64,000 bases of DNA from Rs1 sp038900335 (GTDB lineage: Bacteria > Pseudomonadota > Gammaproteobacteria > Pseudomonadales > Balneatricaceae), in contig JBBMRB010000007.1 in the NCBI GenBank assembly GCA_038900335.1, forward strand, positions 97,908-161,907. The letters are read 5' to 3'. The translations under genes were made by a program, and so were the position numbers. The notes under the pieces are model-generated. The model did not search any database. It saw only the letters and a list, made by a program, of their open reading frames with translations, and had not been told where the DNA came from. This document shows positions 61,728 to 64,000 of the stretch, in pieces. How positions within the stretch are numbered: position 1 is the stretch's first letter; each line of letters opens with the position of its first letter.

Positions 61728-62631
61728 ATACTCAGCTTTTATTTTTAAAGTGGGCAAATCTGAGATCAAACTACAGCACTACTTGGCACTATGTAAGCTT
61801 AAAGTAGTGGCCGTTATGCTGATTACATCGCTGGTGGGTATGTTGTTAGCACAAGATAGTATCCCCTCTATTATAACAATGGTAATTGCATTAGTGGGTA
61901 TTGCACTGGTGACTAGTGCCGGTGCGGCTATTAATCACGTTATGGATTTTAAAATAGACCGGCAGATGCAAAGAACAAAATGGCGACCTTTGCCACAAGG
62001 TCAAGTTTCTAGCCAGCAAGCACTGTTTTTTGCCTTGACGATAGGGGCGTTAGGGATCTACCTACTAGCAGTATATATCAATATGCTGACGGCATGGTTG
62101 ACCCTGATTTCACTGGTGGGTTATGCACTGATTTATACTGTATGGCTAAAGAGGGCAACGCCTCAAAATATAGTGATCGGTGGTCTAGCAGGTGCAACAC
62201 CGCCGTTACTGGGTTGGACAGCAATCAGTGGCACGGTCAGCGCAGATAGCTTGTTATTAGTGTTAATATTGTTTGCCTGGACACCGCCGCATTTTTGGTC
62301 GCTCTGCCTGGCACGCAAAAGTGATTACGCTAAAGCAGAAGTGCCAATGCTACCTATTACCCATGGAGAAAAACATACTAAGCTATCCATTGTGTTGTAC
62401 AGCGTACTGTTAGTGCTAACGACAATCATGCCATTTCTTACTCAGATGTCAGGGGTTATCTATTTGCTGTTAGTCACAGTCTTGAATATACGTTTTTTCC
62501 AGTGGGCACTTCGAGTTTATACAGATGTTAATCATAGTCAGATGGCCATGTTCAGGTACAGTATAAAATACATTATGTTGTTGTTTTTAGCGCTATTAGT
62601 AGATCACTATTTGAATATATTTATAACCTGA
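61720..62631 (+). CDS. ctaB: protoheme IX farnesyltransferase (heme O synthase)
   Basis: Adds the farnesyl tail to heme b to make heme O, the substrate of CtaA. 303 residues, UbiA-type prenyltransferase with about nine membrane helices. The prenyl-diphosphate/Mg motif is NHVMDFKIDRQMQRTKWRPL (about 78), and a second Asp-rich part, SLCLARKSDYAKAEVPMLPI (about 200), is present. I start at ATG 61720, seven bases after AAGGAG, overlapping the ctaA stop; a longer in-frame ATG exists 27 bases upstream. Confidence 0.95.
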   Translation: MIKYSAFIFKVGKSEIKLQHYLALCKLKVVAVMLITSLVGMLLAQDSIPSIITMVIALVGIALVTSAGAAINHVMDFKIDRQMQRTKWRPLPQGQVSSQQALFFALTIGALGIYLLAVYINMLTAWLTLISLVGYALIYTVWLKRATPQNIVIGGLAGATPPLLGWTAISGTVSADSLLLVLILFAWTPPHFWSLCLARKSDYAKAEVPMLPITHGEKHTKLSIVLYSVLLVLTTIMPFLTQMSGVIYLLLVTVLNIRFFQWALRVYTDVNHSQMAMFRYSIKYIMLLFLALLVDHYLNIFIT

Positions 62632-62826
62632 GTAAATGAGATGGTTAGTAAAAGATTAAAGAGCAAAAAATGATAATAGTTTGAAGAGTATCATTTAGAT
62701 ATTTACAACTTATGTCACATTAGCTCATATAACACTATTTTATATAGTTAATTCAGCAGCCAAACAGGCAGCGCATGGCAGGCGTGCTCAAAACGCAGGC
62801 TAGAGTTTAAAACAAGGAGAAATACT

Positions 62827-63432
62827 ATGTTTATAAATCATATGATAGGCATGTTTTATCACCCTAAAGAAGAGTGGGGGGCAATTCATCAAGAGCGTTA
62901 TAGCGTGGTGCATATTTTTTTAGCGCAAATTAGCATACTCTCGATGATTCCTGCAGTTAGTATGTATATAGGCACCACACAAGTGGGTTGGACGTTGACG
63001 GGAAAAACTTATGTAAAACTGGCGACAGACAGCGCGCTACCGGCTGCCATTGCCTCGTACTTTGCCTGTTGGGCTGCAGTTGCATTTATCGCGTACGCAA
63101 TTCACTGGATGGAAAAAACTTATGGCGGGCACGTTAATATAAATGAGTGCTTGATATTAACCACCTTTACAGCGACGCCGCTATTCCTATCTGGATTGTC
63201 TGCACTTTACCCTATGTTGTGGTTTAATGTGAGCGTAGGCCTAGCGGCGCTGTTGTACTCTGTGTATCTATTGTTTATCGGCGTGCCGGTTATTATGGAG
63301 ATACCAGAGGATAGAGCATTTTTCTTTTCAGCTTCGATATTAACCGTCGGCCTTTGTACTCTGGTAGGTATGTTGGCTGCCTGCGTGATCCTTTGGGATA
63401 CTGTAATACCTTTAAATTATGTATCTGGTTAA
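62827..63432 (+). CDS. Yip1 domain membrane protein
   Basis: A 201-residue inner-membrane protein with about five hydrophobic segments, matching the Yip1 family layout: N-terminal MIGMFYHPKEEWGAIHQERY (the HPxxxW-like opening common in bacterial members), then membrane helices, with LTTFTATPLFLSGLSALYPM (about 117) in the middle. Function is not known in bacteria. AAGGAG lies 8 bases upstream of the ATG. It is 195 bases after ctaB and precedes the rRNA operon promoters. Confidence 0.82.
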   Translation: MFINHMIGMFYHPKEEWGAIHQERYSVVHIFLAQISILSMIPAVSMYIGTTQVGWTLTGKTYVKLATDSALPAAIASYFACWAAVAFIAYAIHWMEKTYGGHVNINECLILTTFTATPLFLSGLSALYPMLWFNVSVGLAALLYSVYLLFIGVPVIMEIPEDRAFFFSASILTVGLCTLVGMLAACVILWDTVIPLNYVSG

Positions 63433-63490
63433 CCAGCTGCCACTTAAATTTAAACGCTTGCTACTAAATCAAAGCATATAGATCGTAAAA

Positions 63491-63522
63491 ACGCTTTATT
63501 TTAATTAAATTAAATAAAGCGT
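63491..63522. repeat. A/T-rich perfect inverted repeat before the first rRNA promoter
   Basis: ACGCTTTATTT (63491-63501) and AAATAAAGCGT (63512-63522) are an exact 11-base inverted repeat; the second arm shares its last base with the -35 box. It could be an UP element or protein-binding site for the rRNA promoter, or a weak end for the Yip1 transcript. Confidence 0.6.
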
Positions 63523-63549
63523 TGACGCGCTCCAGAATCTCTATATAAT
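63522..63549 (+). promoter_or_regulatory. rRNA operon promoter P1
   Basis: -35 TTGACG (63522-63527), 16-base spacer, -10 TATAAT (63544-63549), followed by the G+C-rich discriminator CGCCTCC that is typical of stringently controlled stable-RNA promoters. A/T-rich sequence lies directly upstream. Confidence 0.8.
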
Positions 63550-63556
63550 TCGCCTC

Positions 63557-63618
63557 CTCGCTACAGGGTGACCCAGAAAGTTACCTTATAAACACAGCGA
63601 GATGATCGGTTTTTTCTT
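63557..63618 (+). other. structured P1 leader ending in a T run
   Basis: Starting near the expected P1 start point, CTCGCT (63557-63562) pairs with AGCGAG (63596-63601), and inside it AGGGTGAC (63565-63572) pairs with GTTACCTT (63580-63587). A run of six T follows at 63610-63615. It could be an early pause or attenuation point, or the end of a very short RNA. Confidence 0.4.
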
Positions 63619-63806
63619 TAGCTTATAAAGAATCTTGAAAGAATGATAAGTTATTTAACTTCTTGTTTTTGAATGATTAATAATAAAGAAAATGATTGGT
63701 CGAGTTGGTTTTTGGTTTCCTGTTTTAATTTCTAATGTGTTATTGTCGTGTTTATTGTTTTACTTTAATCGCTTCAAAAACAAATTAAAAATAAACGAAA
63801 TAAAGA

Positions 63807-63834
63807 TTGACTAACTCAGGTGCTTCTATATAAT
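63807..63834 (+). promoter_or_regulatory. rRNA operon promoter P2
   Basis: -35 TTGACT (63807-63812), 16-base spacer, -10 TATAAT (63829-63834), then ACGCACC. The core CTATATAAT followed by a CGC discriminator is nearly the same as P1, 285 bases upstream, forming the tandem arrangement common for rRNA operons. The 190 bases between are T-rich with no gene. Confidence 0.8.
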
Positions 63835-63844
63835 ACGCACCTCA

Positions 63845-63936
63845 CTTAAGCACTACCGCAAACATCAGCGGTGACTTAGTCGCAGACTAACGAAGCTTAA
63901 GCATCATCTCTTACGAGGTGAATCGCTCTTTAAAAA
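63845..63936 (+). promoter_or_regulatory. rRNA leader antitermination region (boxB-like hairpin and boxA)
   Basis: CTTAAGC (63845-63851) pairs with GCTTAAG (63895-63901), enclosing two hairpins, ACCGC/GCGGT and TTAGT/ACTAA (63876-63890, boxB-like). CGCTCTTTAAAAA at 63924-63936 matches the boxA element TGCTCTTTAACA bound by NusB-S10. The following bases (TTGGTCAGATAATT onward) are the usual gammaproteobacterial leader of 16S rRNA, whose gene begins beyond position 64000. Confidence 0.82.
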
Positions 63937-64000
63937 TTTGGTCAGATAATTCGTGTGGGCGCTTGTCGATATTAGCTACAAAAGCTTTTATAGCAATCTA

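Noticed and set aside
1..64000. Search for CRISPR arrays, transposases, integrases, toxin-antitoxin pairs, prophage or defence genes
   Set aside because: None found. Gene order is that of a conserved chromosome segment, and no cargo-like or foreign block is visible.

Overview
This is a chromosomal core-genome window from a fairly A+T-rich gammaproteobacterium. Gene order points to the pseudomonad/Cellvibrionales side of the class: rpsU-yqeY-dnaG-rpoD divergent from tsaD; lptD-surA-pdxA-rsmA-apaG-apaH divergent from amgK-murU; DUF2333 and DUF3530 proteins; HexR-type Entner-Doudoroff control; and coxB-coxA-ctaG-coxC-DUF2909-SURF1-ctaA-ctaB. A structured RNA leader before ilvB would fit the oligotrophic marine gammaproteobacteria (OMG) group. 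This placement is inference from synteny and motifs only. I see no prophage, insertion sequence, CRISPR array, integron or defence island.

Layout. 1-2304: 5' part of rsuA on the minus strand, then pgi. 2467-7698: tRNA with CAU anticodon (probably tRNA-Ile2) and the macromolecular-synthesis block rpoD, dnaG, yqeY, rpsU, all minus. 7964-9901: tsaD, folB, folK. 9910-17574: glpE-like rhodanese, apaH, apaG, rsmA, pdxA, surA, lptD, all minus (outer-membrane biogenesis, ribosome maturation, B6 synthesis). 17781-26484: amgK, murU, a DjlA-like co-chaperone, DUF3530 (minus), rpe, an M23 peptidase, DUF2333, upp and an AllR-like IclR regulator. 26654-37504: a complete Entner-Doudoroff locus: zwf-pgl-eda (minus), hexR, gap-pyk (minus), edd, glk and a hexose-6-phosphate mutarotase. 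37627-48870: mixed small operons and transporters (GT9 glycosyltransferase, SH3 protein, entericidin-like lipoprotein, flavodoxin-fold protein, DUF5062, MBL hydrolase, TauE, galM, Na/Pi cotransporter, alanine symporter, rlmJ) and several small proteins. 49331-52512: ilvB-ilvN and a convergent ilvY. 52714-54595: msrP-msrQ methionine sulfoxide repair and a DUF2970 protein. 54957-63432: aa3-type cytochrome oxidase and heme A assembly cluster, then a Yip1 protein. 63490-64000: tandem promoters and leader of an rRNA operon whose 16S gene lies just beyond the edge.

How it works together. Glucose enters through glk (mutarotases supply the right anomer), passes zwf-pgl-edd-eda to pyruvate plus glyceraldehyde-3-phosphate, and gap and pyk finish the lower branch; pgi allows cycling of hexose phosphates. 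HexR, encoded in the middle, probably controls these genes through sites that share an 11-base core in the zwf/hexR and gap/edd intergenic regions. The cox cluster provides the oxidase and its CuA/CuB and heme A maturation factors in one gene block.

The window is mostly well-known housekeeping DNA. The least explained parts are the roughly 250-base folded leader before ilvB, an 88-residue protein of unknown function beside it, a structured segment between the two rRNA promoters, and a small membrane-anchored thioredoxin-like protein inside the cox cluster.
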